Assembly: GCF_007829885.1 (NCBI RefSeq)
Contig: NZ_VIWW01000001.1
Span: forward strand, 434,001 to 498,000
DNA length: 64,000 bases
Direction of reading: 5' to 3'
From: Streptomyces brevispora
GTDB taxonomy: Bacteria; Actinomycetota; Actinomycetes; Streptomycetales; Streptomycetaceae
Part shown: in pieces, positions 41,628-52,176 of the stretch
How the letters are laid out: each line of letters begins with the position of its first letter
Numbering within the stretch: position 1 is the first letter of the stretch
Notes under the pieces: generated by a model
Database searches by the model: none
What the model saw: the letters and a program-made list of their open reading frames with translations, nothing else
What the model was told of the DNA's origin: nothing
Translations under genes and position numbers: made by a program

Positions 41628-42329
41628 TCAACGCATTCCAGTGACCAGGCCCCTGAGGAACGCAAGATCGACTTCTTCGAGAGAACTCACGACCACCCGG
41701 CCCGCGGCAGGTGCGATCGGTGACACGGACGGCACGGCGACCACCCGGCATCCGGCGGCCTCCGCCGCGGCCACCCCGGTCGCGGTGTCCTCGATGACCG
41801 CGCAGAGCCGGGGCTCGGCCCCGAAGCCGTTCGCGGCGGCGAGATACGGCTCCGGGTGCGGTTTCGTGCGGGAGACCTCGTCGCCCGCGACGGTGAGCGC
41901 GAAGTGGTGGTGGCCCACGGAGTCCAGCACCCGGTCGATGATCCGCCGGTGCGAGGCCGAGACCAGTGCGGTGGGGATCTCGTGTCTGCCCAGTTCGGCG
42001 AGCAGCCGTGCCGCGCCCGGCATCAGCGGCACACCGGAACCGATGCGCTTCTCGAAGCTGTCGTTGAGCAGCACGGTCAGCTCGGCGAGCGTGATGTCGG
42101 CGCCGGTGGAGTCGATCAGGTACCCGGCGCTGCGGGTCATGGGGCCGCCGACGACCACGTCCCTCCACGCCTCGTCCAGCCGGTGTCCGAGGTTCGCGAA
42201 AACCTCCACCTCGACGTCCCACCAGAACCCCTCGGTGTCGACCAGGGTGCCGTCCATGTCGAGAAAGACGGCCTGCAGGGCGGCACCCTCGGCCGTACGG
42301 GTCAGGGACGCGGCGATCGTACTGGTCAT
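41628..42329 (-). CDS. HAD-family hydrolase (phosphatase / phosphoglucomutase-like)
   Basis: A 233-residue haloacid dehalogenase-like hydrolase. Motif I is FLDMDGTLVDTEG with the two catalytic aspartates; motif II is TALVSASHRR; motif III/IV is SRTKPHPEPYLAAA and CAVIEDTATGVAAAEAAGC. A helical cap lies between about residues 35 and 105, as in subfamily IA enzymes of the beta-phosphoglucomutase or phosphoglycolate phosphatase type. ATG 42329 has AAAGGTG about 7 bases upstream. It follows metH on the same strand, with a stem-loop between the two. Substrate not determined. Confidence 0.88.
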   Translation of the reverse strand: MTSTIAASLTRTAEGAALQAVFLDMDGTLVDTEGFWWDVEVEVFANLGHRLDEAWRDVVVGGPMTRSAGYLIDSTGADITLAELTVLLNDSFEKRIGSGVPLMPGAARLLAELGRHEIPTALVSASHRRIIDRVLDSVGHHHFALTVAGDEVSRTKPHPEPYLAAANGFGAEPRLCAVIEDTATGVAAAEAAGCRVVAVPSVSPIAPAAGRVVVSSLEEVDLAFLRGLVTGMR

Positions 42330-42356
42330 CCGGCACACCTTTCATGAGGGGCGAGA

Positions 42357-42394
42357 AGGCCGGCCGCCATTCCCCGGAGGGAGGCGACCGGCCT
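42357..42394 (-). terminator. Stem-loop after metH
   Basis: AGGCCGGCCGCC (42357-42368) and GGCGACCGGCCT (42383-42394) pair at 11 of 12 positions over a 14-base loop. It lies 54 bases after the metH stop and before the HAD start on the same strand. Confidence 0.6.
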
Positions 42395-42447
42395 GCACTG
42401 GACCGACCAGTGTACGACTTGTCCGCTACCACACGTCGAACGACGTC

Positions 42448-45400
42448 TTACCGCGCGTTGAAGTACTTCGCCTCCGGGTGGTGGATGACGATCGCGTCGG
42501 TGGATTGCTCGGGGTGGAGCTGGAACTCCTCGGAGAGGTGCACGCCGATCCGCTCGGGCTGGAGCAGGTCGGCGATCTTCGCCCGGTCCTCCAGGTCCGG
42601 GCAGGCGCCGTAGCCGAGGGAGAAGCGCGCGCCCCGGTACTTCAGCGCGAACATGTCCTCGACATCGGCCGGGTCCTCACCCGCGAAGCCCAGCTCCGAG
42701 CGGACCCGGGCGTGCCAGTACTCGGCGAGCGCCTCGGCCAGCTGGACGGAGAGCCCGTGCAGCTCCAGGTAGTCCCGGTAGGCGTTGGCCTCGAAGAGTT
42801 TGGCCGTCTCGCCGCCGATCTTCGAGCCGACGGTGACGACCTGGAGGCCGATCACGTCCGTCTCGCCGGAATCCTCCGGGCGGAAGAAGTCGGCGAGGCA
42901 CAGGCGGCGGCCGCGGCGCTGGCGCGGGAAGGTGAAGCGGGTGCGCTCCGAGCCGTCCTCGTGGAGCAGGATCAGGTCGTCGCCCTTGGAGACGCAGGGG
43001 AAGTAGCCGTAGACGACGGCGGCTTCCAGCAGGTTCTCGGTGTGCAGCTTGTCGAGCCAGCCGCGCAGGTGCGGACGGCCCTCGGTCTCGGCCAGTTCCT
43101 CGTACGTCGGTCCGTCACCGGCGCGGGCCTGCTTGAGGCCCCACTGGCCCTTGAAGAGGGCTCCCTCGTCGAGCCAGGACGCGTACTCCTTGAGCTGGAT
43201 GCCCTTGACGACCCGGGTGCCCCAGAACGGCGGGGTGGGGACCGGGTTGTCGACGGAGACGTCGGAGCGGACGCCGTCCTTGGGCTCCTCGACCTCCAGT
43301 ACGGCCGTGTCGCGCTTGGGCACGCGGCGCTGCTTGAGCTCGGGGAGGGAGGCGCCCGGGACGCCGCGCTTGACCGCGATGAGCGCGTCCATCAGGCGCA
43401 GCCCCTCGAAGGCGTCGCGGGCGTAGCGGACCTCGCCTTCGTAGATCTCGTGCAGGTCCTGCTCGACGTAGGCGCGGGTGAGGGCGGCGCCGCCGAGGAT
43501 CACCGGGTATTCGGCGGCCAGCTTGCGCTGGTTCAGCTCCTGGAGGTTCTCCTTCATGATCACGGTGGACTTGACCAGGAGGCCGGACATGCCGATGACG
43601 TCGGCCTTGTGTTCCTCGGCGGCGTCCAGGATCGCGGAGACGGGCTGCTTGATGCCGATGTTGACGACGTTGAAGCCGTTGTTGGACAGGATGATGTCGA
43701 CGAGGTTCTTGCCGATGTCGTGGACGTCGCCGCGGACGGTGGCCAGGACGATGGTGCCCTTGCCCTCGGCGTCCGACTTCTCCATGTGCGGTTCCAGGTG
43801 GGCCACCGCGGCCTTCATGACCTCGGCGGACTGGAGCACGAAGGGCAGCTGCATCTGGCCGGAGCCGAAGAGTTCACCGACGACCTTCATGCCCTTCAGC
43901 AGGGTGTCGTTGACGATGTCGAGGGCCGGGCGGGTCCGGAGCGCCTCGTCGAGGTCGGCCTCCAGGCCGTTCTTCTCGCCGTCGATGATGCGGCGCTGGA
44001 GGCGCTCGTCGAGCGGCAGCGCGAGGAGTTCCTCGGCCCTGCCCGCCTTCATCGACTTCATGTTGACGCCCTCGAAGAGCGCCATGAGCTTCTGCAGCGG
44101 GTCGTAGCCCTCGGAGCGGCGGTCGTGGATGAGGTCGAGGGCGACCTTCACCTGCTCCTCCTCCAGGCGCGCGATCGGGAGGATCTTGGATGCGTGCACG
44201 ATGGCCGAGTCGAGCCCGGCCTTGACGCATTCGTCGAGGAAGACGGAGTTGAGCACGACGCGGGCGGCCGGGTTGAGGCCGAAGGAGATGTTGGAGAGTC
44301 CGAGCGTGGTCTGGACGTCGGGGTGGCGCTGCTTCAGCTCACGGATGGCACCGATGGTGGCGATGCCGTCGCCCCGTGACTCCTCCTGACCGGTACAGAT
44401 CGTGAACGTCAGACAGTCGATCAGGATGTCCGACTCCTTGATGCCCCAGTTGCCGGTCAGGTCCTCGATGAGGCGCTCCGCGATGGCGACCTTGTGCTCG
44501 ACGGTGCGGGCCTGGCCCTCCTCGTCGATGGTCAGCGCGATCAGGGCGGCGCCGTGCTCGGCGGCGAGCCGGGTGACCTGGGCGAAGCGCGACTCGGGTC
44601 CGTCGCCGTCCTCGTAGTTGACCGAGTTGAGCACCGCGCGGCCGCCGAGCTTCTCGAGGCCGGCCTGCAGCACGGGCAGCTCGGTGGAGTCGAGCACGAT
44701 CGGGAGGGTGGAGGCGGTGGCGAACCGTCCGGCCAGTTCGGCCATGTCGGCGGCGCCGTCGCGGCCCACGTAGTCGACACAGAGGTCGAGCATGTGCGCG
44801 CCCTCGCGGATCTGGTCGCGGGCCATCTCCACGCAGTCGTCCCAGCGGGCTTCGAGCATGGCCTCGCGGAACTTCTTGGAGCCGTTGGCGTTCGTACGCT
44901 CGCCGATCGCGAGGTACGAGGTGTCCTGGCGGAACGGGACGGTCTGGTAGAGGGACGCGGCGCCGGGCTCGGGGCGCGGGTCGCGGGTGGTGAGGGTGCA
45001 GCCGCGGACGCGGTCGACGACCTGGCGCAGGTGCTCCGGGGTCGTACCGCAGCAGCCGCCGACCAGCGAGAGCCCGTACTCCTGGACGAACGTCTCCTGG
45101 GCGTCGGCGAGTCCCTCGGGGCCGAGCGGGAAGTGCGCGCCGTCCTTGGTCAGGACCGGCAGTCCGGCGTTGGGCATGCAGAGCAGCGGGATCGGGGAGT
45201 GGCGGGTGAGGTAGCGCAGGTGCTCGCTCATCTCGGCCGGGCCGGTCGAGCAGTTCAGGCCGATCATGTCGATGCCGAGCGGTTCCAGGGCCGTCAGGGC
45301 GGCGCCGATCTCCGAGCCGAGCAGCATCGTCCCGGTCGTCTCGAAGGCCAGCGAGACCAGCAGCGGCAGGTCGCTGCCCAGGGCCTCCAGCGCGCGCCGC

Positions 45401-45960
45401 GCACCCAGGATGCCGGCCTTGGTCTGCAGGAGGTCCTGGGTCGTCTCGACGATGAGCGCGTCGGCGCCACCCGTGATCAGCCCCTCGGCGTTCTGCTGGA
45501 ATCCGTCGCGGAGCTTCACGTACGGGGCGTGGCCGAGCGTCGGCAGCTTCGTTCCCGGGCCCATGGAGCCGAGTACCCAGCGCTGCTGTCCGGTGGAGGC
45601 GGTGAACTCGTCGGCGACCTCGCGGGCGATGCGCGCGCCGGACTCGGAGAGCTCGTGGACCCGCTCGGCGATGTCGTACTCACCCAGCGCCGCGGTGTTG
45701 GCGCCGAAGGTGTTGGTCTCCACGCAGTCCACACCGACCGCGAAGTACTCCTCGTGCACGGAGCGCACGATGTCGGGGCGGGTGAGATTCAGGATCTCGT
45801 TGCAGCCCTCGAGGTTCTCGAAGTCCTCAAGCGTGGGGTCCTGTGCCTGGAGCATGGTGCCCATGGCACCGTCGGCCACCACCACTCGGGTGGCGAGCGC
45901 CTCGCGGAGGGCTGCGGCTCGGGTCCGGCTGTCGGCGGAAGGGGTCGGCGACGAGGCCAT
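42448..45960 (-). CDS. metH: Cobalamin-dependent methionine synthase
   Basis: A 1170-residue enzyme that moves a methyl group from methyl-tetrahydrofolate to homocysteine through B12. Order: homocysteine domain (about 10-330) with the zinc cysteines in VGGCCGTTP near residue 302 and an earlier cysteine in GLNCSTG; folate-binding domain (about 350-620) with YLAIGERTNANGSKKFREAM; B12 domain (about 640-870) with GDVHDIGKN near 747 carrying the axial His; and a C-terminal SAM-dependent reactivation domain (about 900-1170) with RFSLGYGACPDLEDR. ATG 45960 gives the family start (RAAALREALATRVVVADGAMG). It is divergent from gylR. I saw no B12 riboswitch in the 240 bases upstream. Confidence 0.96.
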   Translation of the reverse strand: MASSPTPSADSRTRAAALREALATRVVVADGAMGTMLQAQDPTLEDFENLEGCNEILNLTRPDIVRSVHEEYFAVGVDCVETNTFGANTAALGEYDIAERVHELSESGARIAREVADEFTASTGQQRWVLGSMGPGTKLPTLGHAPYVKLRDGFQQNAEGLITGGADALIVETTQDLLQTKAGILGARRALEALGSDLPLLVSLAFETTGTMLLGSEIGAALTALEPLGIDMIGLNCSTGPAEMSEHLRYLTRHSPIPLLCMPNAGLPVLTKDGAHFPLGPEGLADAQETFVQEYGLSLVGGCCGTTPEHLRQVVDRVRGCTLTTRDPRPEPGAASLYQTVPFRQDTSYLAIGERTNANGSKKFREAMLEARWDDCVEMARDQIREGAHMLDLCVDYVGRDGAADMAELAGRFATASTLPIVLDSTELPVLQAGLEKLGGRAVLNSVNYEDGDGPESRFAQVTRLAAEHGAALIALTIDEEGQARTVEHKVAIAERLIEDLTGNWGIKESDILIDCLTFTICTGQEESRGDGIATIGAIRELKQRHPDVQTTLGLSNISFGLNPAARVVLNSVFLDECVKAGLDSAIVHASKILPIARLEEEQVKVALDLIHDRRSEGYDPLQKLMALFEGVNMKSMKAGRAEELLALPLDERLQRRIIDGEKNGLEADLDEALRTRPALDIVNDTLLKGMKVVGELFGSGQMQLPFVLQSAEVMKAAVAHLEPHMEKSDAEGKGTIVLATVRGDVHDIGKNLVDIILSNNGFNVVNIGIKQPVSAILDAAEEHKADVIGMSGLLVKSTVIMKENLQELNQRKLAAEYPVILGGAALTRAYVEQDLHEIYEGEVRYARDAFEGLRLMDALIAVKRGVPGASLPELKQRRVPKRDTAVLEVEEPKDGVRSDVSVDNPVPTPPFWGTRVVKGIQLKEYASWLDEGALFKGQWGLKQARAGDGPTYEELAETEGRPHLRGWLDKLHTENLLEAAVVYGYFPCVSKGDDLILLHEDGSERTRFTFPRQRRGRRLCLADFFRPEDSGETDVIGLQVVTVGSKIGGETAKLFEANAYRDYLELHGLSVQLAEALAEYWHARVRSELGFAGEDPADVEDMFALKYRGARFSLGYGACPDLEDRAKIADLLQPERIGVHLSEEFQLHPEQSTDAIVIHHPEAKYFNAR

Positions 45961-46161
45961 GGATGTACTCCCTGGGATGCGACGGCTGTCGGCTTTGCGG
46001 CTTCGGCGGAAGGCGCACGAGGCCAGGGTAGCCGGGCGGCGTCCTGGACCGTCACTCTGTCCCACGAATCGGACTGCATGCTGTTCAGGGGGCTGTCCGG
46101 GCCGCTGGGGGTACCGCAGAATTGAACTGCGGTCGAGCACGGGTCGACATCGACCGATAGT

Positions 46162-46178
46162 GTTCAGCATTGTCGAAC
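46162..46178. promoter_or_regulatory. Predicted GylR operator before gylR
   Basis: GTTCAGCATTGTCGAAC, an interrupted palindrome (GTTC...GAAC) with the shared core GCATTxTCGAAC. The same core occurs before glpF at 47064-47080. It lies 22 bases before the gylR ATG, consistent with autoregulation. Confidence 0.65.
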
Positions 46179-46200
46179 CGAGGTGGAGGAGTACGGCGCG

Positions 46201-46965
46201 ATGGCCAAGAACATCCAGTCGCTGGAGCGGGCGGCCGCGATGCTGCGGCTGCTGGCGGGCGGCGAACGGCGACTGGGACTGTCCGACATCTCCTCCTCAC
46301 TGGGCCTGGCCAAGGGCACCGCGCACGGCATCCTGCGCACGCTCCAGCACGAGGGCTTCGTCGAGCAGGACGCCGCCTCCGGCCGCTACCAGCTCGGCGC
46401 CGAACTGCTGCGCCTGGGCAACAGCTATCTGGACGTCCACGAACTGCGGGCCCGCGCCCTGGTCTGGACGGACGACCTGGCCCGCTCCAGCGGCGAGAGC
46501 ACCCACCTGGGCGTACTGCACCAGCAGGGCGTCCTCATCGTCCATCACGTCTTCCGGCCCGACGACAGCCGGCAGGTCCTGGAGGTCGGGGCCATGCAGC
46601 CACTGCACTCCACCGCCCTGGGCAAGGTGCTGGCGGCCTACGACCCGGTGGCGCACACGGAGGCCATGGAGGCCGAGCGGCAGTCCTTCACGCCCCACAC
46701 CGTCACCGCTCCGGAGGAGTTCGAGTCGATGCTTGAACTGATCCGCGCGCGCGGCTGGGCGGCCGACATGGAGGAGACCTGGGAGGGGGTGGCCGCGGTG
46801 GCCGCCCCGATCCACGACCGGCGCCGGATGCCGGTCGGAGCCGTGGCCGTGACCGGCGCGGTGGAGCGGGTCTGCACGGACGGCGAGCTGCGGCCCGACC
46901 TGATCGCGGCGGTACGCGACTGCGCCCGCGCGGTCTCCCGGGATCTGGGCGCCAGGCGCTTCTGA
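46201..46965 (+). CDS. gylR: IclR-family regulator of glycerol use, GylR
   Basis: A 254-residue IclR-type repressor. The N-terminal winged helix-turn-helix (about 5-65) reads QSLERAAAMLRLLAGGERRL and GLSDISSSLGLAKGTAHGIL. The ligand domain (about 80-250) includes MQPLHSTALGKVLAA. ATG 46201 follows GGAGGAG. It stands upstream of glpF-glpK-glpD on the same strand, as in the S. coelicolor gylR-gylCABX locus, where it is induced by glycerol or glycerol-3-phosphate. Matching boxes before it and before glpF predict direct control of both. The 239-base gap to glpF contains no other gene. Confidence 0.93.
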   Translation: MAKNIQSLERAAAMLRLLAGGERRLGLSDISSSLGLAKGTAHGILRTLQHEGFVEQDAASGRYQLGAELLRLGNSYLDVHELRARALVWTDDLARSSGESTHLGVLHQQGVLIVHHVFRPDDSRQVLEVGAMQPLHSTALGKVLAAYDPVAHTEAMEAERQSFTPHTVTAPEEFESMLELIRARGWAADMEETWEGVAAVAAPIHDRRRMPVGAVAVTGAVERVCTDGELRPDLIAAVRDCARAVSRDLGARRF

Positions 46966-47063
46966 GCCCGGTGCGGGATCATCGGTGACGAGGGGCTCAG
47001 TCGAGTTCTGCGCCACACACCCCTTGACGTGTCATTCACCTGGGAGAAACACTGCCGTTCACC

Positions 47064-47080
47064 GGTCGGCATTATCGAAC
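47064..47080. promoter_or_regulatory. Predicted GylR operator before glpF
   Basis: GGTCGGCATTATCGAAC shares GCATTxTCGAAC with the box before gylR. It is about 125 bases before the glpF start, inside the promoter region of the glycerol operon. Confidence 0.65.
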
Positions 47081-47204
47081 GCCTGACGGAAGCAAGCGTT
47101 AGGGTGTGACAGTGTCAAGGGCCGGTAACGCCCTCACCTGAGGGCGCGGACCACCGGAGAGACCCGGGGTTCGGCTTCCTGGACGAAGGACAAAGGAGTC
47201 GCGG

Positions 47205-47996
47205 GTGTCCAGCTCCGACATCTTCATCGGCGAGACCATCGGTACCGCCGTACTCATCCTGCTCGGCGCCGGCGTCTGCGCCGCCGTCACCCTCAAGCAC
47301 TCGAAGGCGCGGAACGCCGGCTGGCTCGCGATCACCTTCGGGTGGGGTTTCGCGGTCCTGACCGGCGCTTATCTGGCCGGCGGGGTTTCCGGTGCCCATC
47401 TCAACCCGGCCGTCACCATCGGTCTGGCGATCGAGGGCGGCACCAAGTGGAGCGATGTGCCGCTCTACCTCGCCTCCGAACTCCTCGGCGCGATGATCGG
47501 CGCGGTGCTGGTCTGGCTGGCGTACTACGGACAGTTCCGGGCCCATCTGACAGATCCGGAGGTCCTGGAGGCCCATCGGGGTGAAGAGGGCATGGTCGAC
47601 CCGGCGGCGGCCCCCAAGGCCGGACCGGTGCTCGGCATCTTCTCGACGGGCCCCGAGATCCGCAACGCCGTGCAGAACGTCGTCAGCGAGGTCATCGCCA
47701 CGGTCGTACTCGTCCTGGCGATCCTCACCCAGGGCCTCAACGACAACGGCAACGGCATCGGCACGCTCGGCGCGCTGATCACCGCCCTGGTCGTCGTCGG
47801 TATCGGCCTCTCGCTCGGCGGCCCGACGGGCTACGCAATCAACCCGGTCCGCGACCTCGGCCCGCGTATCGTGCACGCGCTGCTTCCGCTGCCGAACAAG
47901 GGCGGCTCCGACTGGGGCTACGCCTGGATCCCGGTCGTCGGACCCCTCATCGGCGGCGCACTCGCGGGCGGGCTCTACAACCTCGCCTTCGCCTGA
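47205..47996 (+). CDS. glpF: Glycerol uptake facilitator (aquaglyceroporin)
   Basis: A 263-residue MIP-family channel for glycerol entry, with six membrane helices. The first pore motif is the normal NPA in [10 protein letters not shown]. The second reads NPVRDLGPR, with valine in place of the usual alanine, while the selectivity Arg that follows is kept. The Asp after that Arg (D of RDLGPR) marks a glycerol-conducting subtype. GTG 47205 has AAAGGAG 8 bases upstream. It is the first gene of the operon and is followed by glpK. Confidence 0.93.
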   Translation: MSSSDIFIGETIGTAVLILLGAGVCAAVTLKHSKARNAGWLAITFGWGFAVLTGAYLAGGVSGAHLNPAVTIGLAIEGGTKWSDVPLYLASELLGAMIGAVLVWLAYYGQFRAHLTDPEVLEAHRGEEGMVDPAAAPKAGPVLGIFSTGPEIRNAVQNVVSEVIATVVLVLAILTQGLNDNGNGIGTLGALITALVVVGIGLSLGGPTGYAINPVRDLGPRIVHALLPLPNKGGSDWGYAWIPVVGPLIGGALAGGLYNLAFA

Positions 47997-48050
47997 GCCA
48001 CAGAGCCCAGAGCCGTTACCCCAAGACCCCACAGACCTCCGGAGCACACC

Positions 48051-49592
<1,542 letters not shown>

Positions 49593-49597
49593 ACAAC

Positions 49598-51211
49598 ATG
49601 ACCACCCTGCAGAGCGTCCCCGCCCTCGGGACGCATCCGGCCTCCGGCTCCCTTCCGAGCCGCGCCGAGAGCCGGGAGCAGCTTTCCAAGGCGACGTACG
49701 ACCTCCTGGTGATCGGCGGCGGCATCCTGGGCATCTCCACCGCCTGGCACGCCGCGCAGTCCGGACTGCGGGTGGCCCTGGTGGACGCCGGCGACTTCGC
49801 CGGCGCCACCTCCTCGGCCTCCTCGAAGCTGCTCCACGGCGGTCTGCGCTACCTGCAGACGGGCGCGGTGAAGCTGGTGGCGGAGAACCACTTCGAGCGG
49901 CGCGCGGTGTCCCGTCAGGTCGCACCGCACCTCGCCAACCCGCTCACCTTCTACCTGCCCGTCTACAAGGGCGGGCCGCACGGCGCCGCCAAGCTCGGCG
50001 CGGGCGTGTTCGCGTACTCGGCGCTCTCCGCGTTCGGTGACGGGGTCGGCCATGTGATCAGTCCGGCGAGGGCGCAGCGCGATGTCCCGGAGCTGCGTAC
50101 GGACAACCTGAAGGCCGTCGCCGTCTACGGCGACGACCAGATGAACGACGCGCGGATGGCGCTGATGACGGTCCGTGCGGCCGTCGAGGCGGGCGCCGCC
50201 GTTCTCAACCACGCCGCCGTGACCGGGCTCCGCTTCACCAGGGGCCGGGTGACCGGTGCCGATCTGCGGGATTCCGTGGACGGTACGGAGTTCGGGATCA
50301 ACGCCCGTCTGGTGCTCAACGCCACCGGGCCGTGGGTCGATCACCTGCGGAAGATGGAGAACCCGGACGCGGCGCCCTCGATACGTCTCTCCAAGGGCGC
50401 GCACCTCGTGCTCAGGCGCACCCGCCCGTGGAAGGCCGCGCTCGCCACACCGATCGACAAGTACCGGATCACGTTCGCCCTGCCGTGGGAGGACATGCTG
50501 CTGCTCGGCACGACGGACGAGGAGTACGAGGGCGATCCGGCGGATGTCGCGGTCACCGAGAAGGACACCGCGCAGATTCTGGACGAGGCGGCGTTCTCGG
50601 TCCGGGACCAGCAGCTGTCGCGCGATCTGATCACGTACTCCTTCGCGGGTCTGCGGGTGCTGCCGGGCGGTCCCGGCAGCACCTCCAAGGCCAAGCGCGA
50701 GACCGTCGTGACGGAGGGCCGCGGCGGGATGCTGTCGGTGGCGGGCGGCAAGTGGACGACGTTCCGCCACATCGGCCGTACGGTGATGAACAAGCTGGCC
50801 GCGCTCCCCGGGCACCCGCTGGCCGAGGACATGGAGCCGATGGCCCGGCTGCCGAAGAAGCTCCCGCTGCCCGGCATCGCCAACCCGAACGCGGTCGCGC
50901 ACCGGCTGCTGGTGGACGGCGGAACGCCCGGACCGCGGATGTCCGCCGACACGGCACGGCACCTGGCCACGCACTACGGTTCGCTGTCGTTCGACATCGC
51001 CCGGCTGGCCAACGAGAACCCGGCGCTCGCCGAGCGCATCCACCCGGAGGCGCCGGAGATCTGGGCGCAGGTCGCCTACGCGCGCGACCACGAGTGGGCC
51101 GAGACGGCGGACGACGTGCTGCGGCGCCGGACGACGCTGACGATCCGGGGTCTGGCCACGGACGAGATACGGGCCGGCGTCGAGTCCGTGCTCGGCGACC
51201 GCAGGAGCTGA
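49598..51211 (+). CDS. glpD: Aerobic glycerol-3-phosphate dehydrogenase
   Basis: A 537-residue FAD enzyme that oxidises glycerol-3-phosphate to dihydroxyacetone phosphate and passes electrons to quinone at the membrane. The FAD motif VIGGGILGISTAWHAA (about 33-48) is followed by SSASSKLLHGGLRYLQTG and, later, LRKMENPDAAP and GGKWTTFRHIGRTVM. ATG 49598 lies 5 bases after the glpK stop. A stem-loop with one G-U pair follows at 51223-51258. The C-terminus (DVLRRRTTL) is normal for the actinobacterial GlpD. Confidence 0.95.
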   Translation: MTTLQSVPALGTHPASGSLPSRAESREQLSKATYDLLVIGGGILGISTAWHAAQSGLRVALVDAGDFAGATSSASSKLLHGGLRYLQTGAVKLVAENHFERRAVSRQVAPHLANPLTFYLPVYKGGPHGAAKLGAGVFAYSALSAFGDGVGHVISPARAQRDVPELRTDNLKAVAVYGDDQMNDARMALMTVRAAVEAGAAVLNHAAVTGLRFTRGRVTGADLRDSVDGTEFGINARLVLNATGPWVDHLRKMENPDAAPSIRLSKGAHLVLRRTRPWKAALATPIDKYRITFALPWEDMLLLGTTDEEYEGDPADVAVTEKDTAQILDEAAFSVRDQQLSRDLITYSFAGLRVLPGGPGSTSKAKRETVVTEGRGGMLSVAGGKWTTFRHIGRTVMNKLAALPGHPLAEDMEPMARLPKKLPLPGIANPNAVAHRLLVDGGTPGPRMSADTARHLATHYGSLSFDIARLANENPALAERIHPEAPEIWAQVAYARDHEWAETADDVLRRRTTLTIRGLATDEIRAGVESVLGDRRS

Positions 51212-51222
51212 CGCACCGGGAG

Positions 51223-51258
51223 AGGGGTGGTGTCCGTCCGTCGACGGGCACCACCCCT
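51223..51258 (+). terminator. Stem-loop after glpD
   Basis: AGGGGTGGTGTCCGTC (51223-51238) pairs with GACGGGCACCACCCCT (51243-51258): 16 pairs, one of them G-U, over a 4-base loop, then TTTCCC. A sound terminator for the glycerol operon. Confidence 0.85.
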
Positions 51259-51399
51259 TTCCCGTGCGGGCCGGCCGCGGTGAATGATTTCGGACTCCGG
51301 CACACGGAACCGGTCGAAACACCCCAGGCAGCGGGGCGGGCGTCGCACCCGTTGCCCCGAAGAGCGCACCGGCCGCCTCCGGGGACGCATAATGGGGCG

Positions 51400-51412
51400 A
51401 TACATCGGATGT
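51400..51412. promoter_or_regulatory. FadR-regulator box before its own gene
   Basis: ATACATCGGATGT contains the palindrome ACATC-G-GATGT (51402-51412). The 12-mer ATACATCGGATG recurs, on the other strand, upstream of the dehydratase gene at 58067-58078. It lies 13 bases before the regulator's ATG. Confidence 0.65.
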
Positions 51413-51425
51413 CTGGAGGTCGCCC

Positions 51426-52097
51426 ATGGCTGTCACTGACGAGGCCATCGAGAAGATCAAGGGAATGATCGTCTCGGGTGCGCTACGGCCCGGCGATCGT
51501 CTCCCCAAGGAGAGCGAACTCGCCGCGGAGCTCGGTCTGTCCCGCAACTCGCTGCGGGAGGCGGTGCGCGCCCTGTCGCTGATCCGCATTCTCGACGTGC
51601 GCCAGGGCGACGGCACGTATGTCACCAGTCTGGATCCGCAGTTGCTGCTGGAGGCGCTGAGCTTCGTGGTGGACTTCCACCGCGACGACACGGTGCTGGA
51701 GTTCCTGGCGGTCCGCCGGATCCTGGAGCCGGCCGCGACCGCGATGGCGGCGAGCCGGATCACCGAGGACCAGCTGGATCTGCTGGGCTCCCAGCTGGAC
51801 GCCCTGGGCAGCCGCCCCTCGGTCGAGGAGCTGGTGGCCGGTGATCTGGAGTTCCACCGCGGCATCGTCCAGTCGTCAGGCAACTCGGTGCTCTGCTCAC
51901 TGCTCGACGGTCTTTCGGGGCCGACGACACGGGCCCGGGTCTGGCGCGGTCTGACCCAGGAGGACGCGGTGAGCCGCACGCTGCACGAGCACCGGGCGAT
52001 CTTGTCGGCGCTGCGGGACCGCGATGCGGAGGCCGCGCGGGCGTGGTCGACGGTGCATGTGGCGAGCGTGGAGCAGTGGCTGCGCTCGACGCTCTAG
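51426..52097 (+). CDS. FadR-subfamily GntR transcriptional regulator
   Basis: A 223-residue regulator. The winged helix (about 1-70) has LRPGDRLPKESELAAELGLS and RNSLREAVRALS; the FCD effector domain (about 85-215) has LEFLAVRRILEPAATAMAA and DLEFHRGIVQSSGN, with the metal-type Asp/His positions of FCD domains. The size and context are like sugar-acid regulators such as DgoR or LgoR. It is convergent with a sugar-acid cluster (52177-58025), and its ATACATCGGATG box is found in that cluster's promoter region, so it probably represses it in the absence of the sugar acid. Confidence 0.9.
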   Translation: MAVTDEAIEKIKGMIVSGALRPGDRLPKESELAAELGLSRNSLREAVRALSLIRILDVRQGDGTYVTSLDPQLLLEALSFVVDFHRDDTVLEFLAVRRILEPAATAMAASRITEDQLDLLGSQLDALGSRPSVEELVAGDLEFHRGIVQSSGNSVLCSLLDGLSGPTTRARVWRGLTQEDAVSRTLHEHRAILSALRDRDAEAARAWSTVHVASVEQWLRSTL

Positions 52098-52106
52098 CCC
52101 TGCATA

Positions 52107-52150
52107 CGGGGAGGGGTGGGCAAGGGAATTTCTTTGCCCACCCCTTCCCG
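52107..52150. terminator. Bidirectional stem-loop between regulator and ABC permease
   Basis: Arms 52107-52123 and 52134-52150 pair at 16 of 17 positions (core GGGGTGGGCAA / TTGCCCACCCC) around a 10-base loop with TTTCT. It lies 10 bases past the regulator stop and 26 bases past the convergent permease stop. Confidence 0.85.
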
Positions 52151-52176
52151 TGGCCGGGGCTCCGCGCCCCGTCCGC

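Noticed and set aside
41311..44379. A very long plus-strand open frame (about 1020 codons)
   Set aside because: Most of it is antisense to metH, which is certain by its domains. The frame's composition is that of a reverse-strand shadow in high-GC DNA, and no start signal or family is present.
45961..46200. Possible cobalamin or SAH riboswitch before metH
   Set aside because: I looked for a B12-box-like stretch and compact pseudoknot halves and saw none. A covariance-model search of this interval would settle it.
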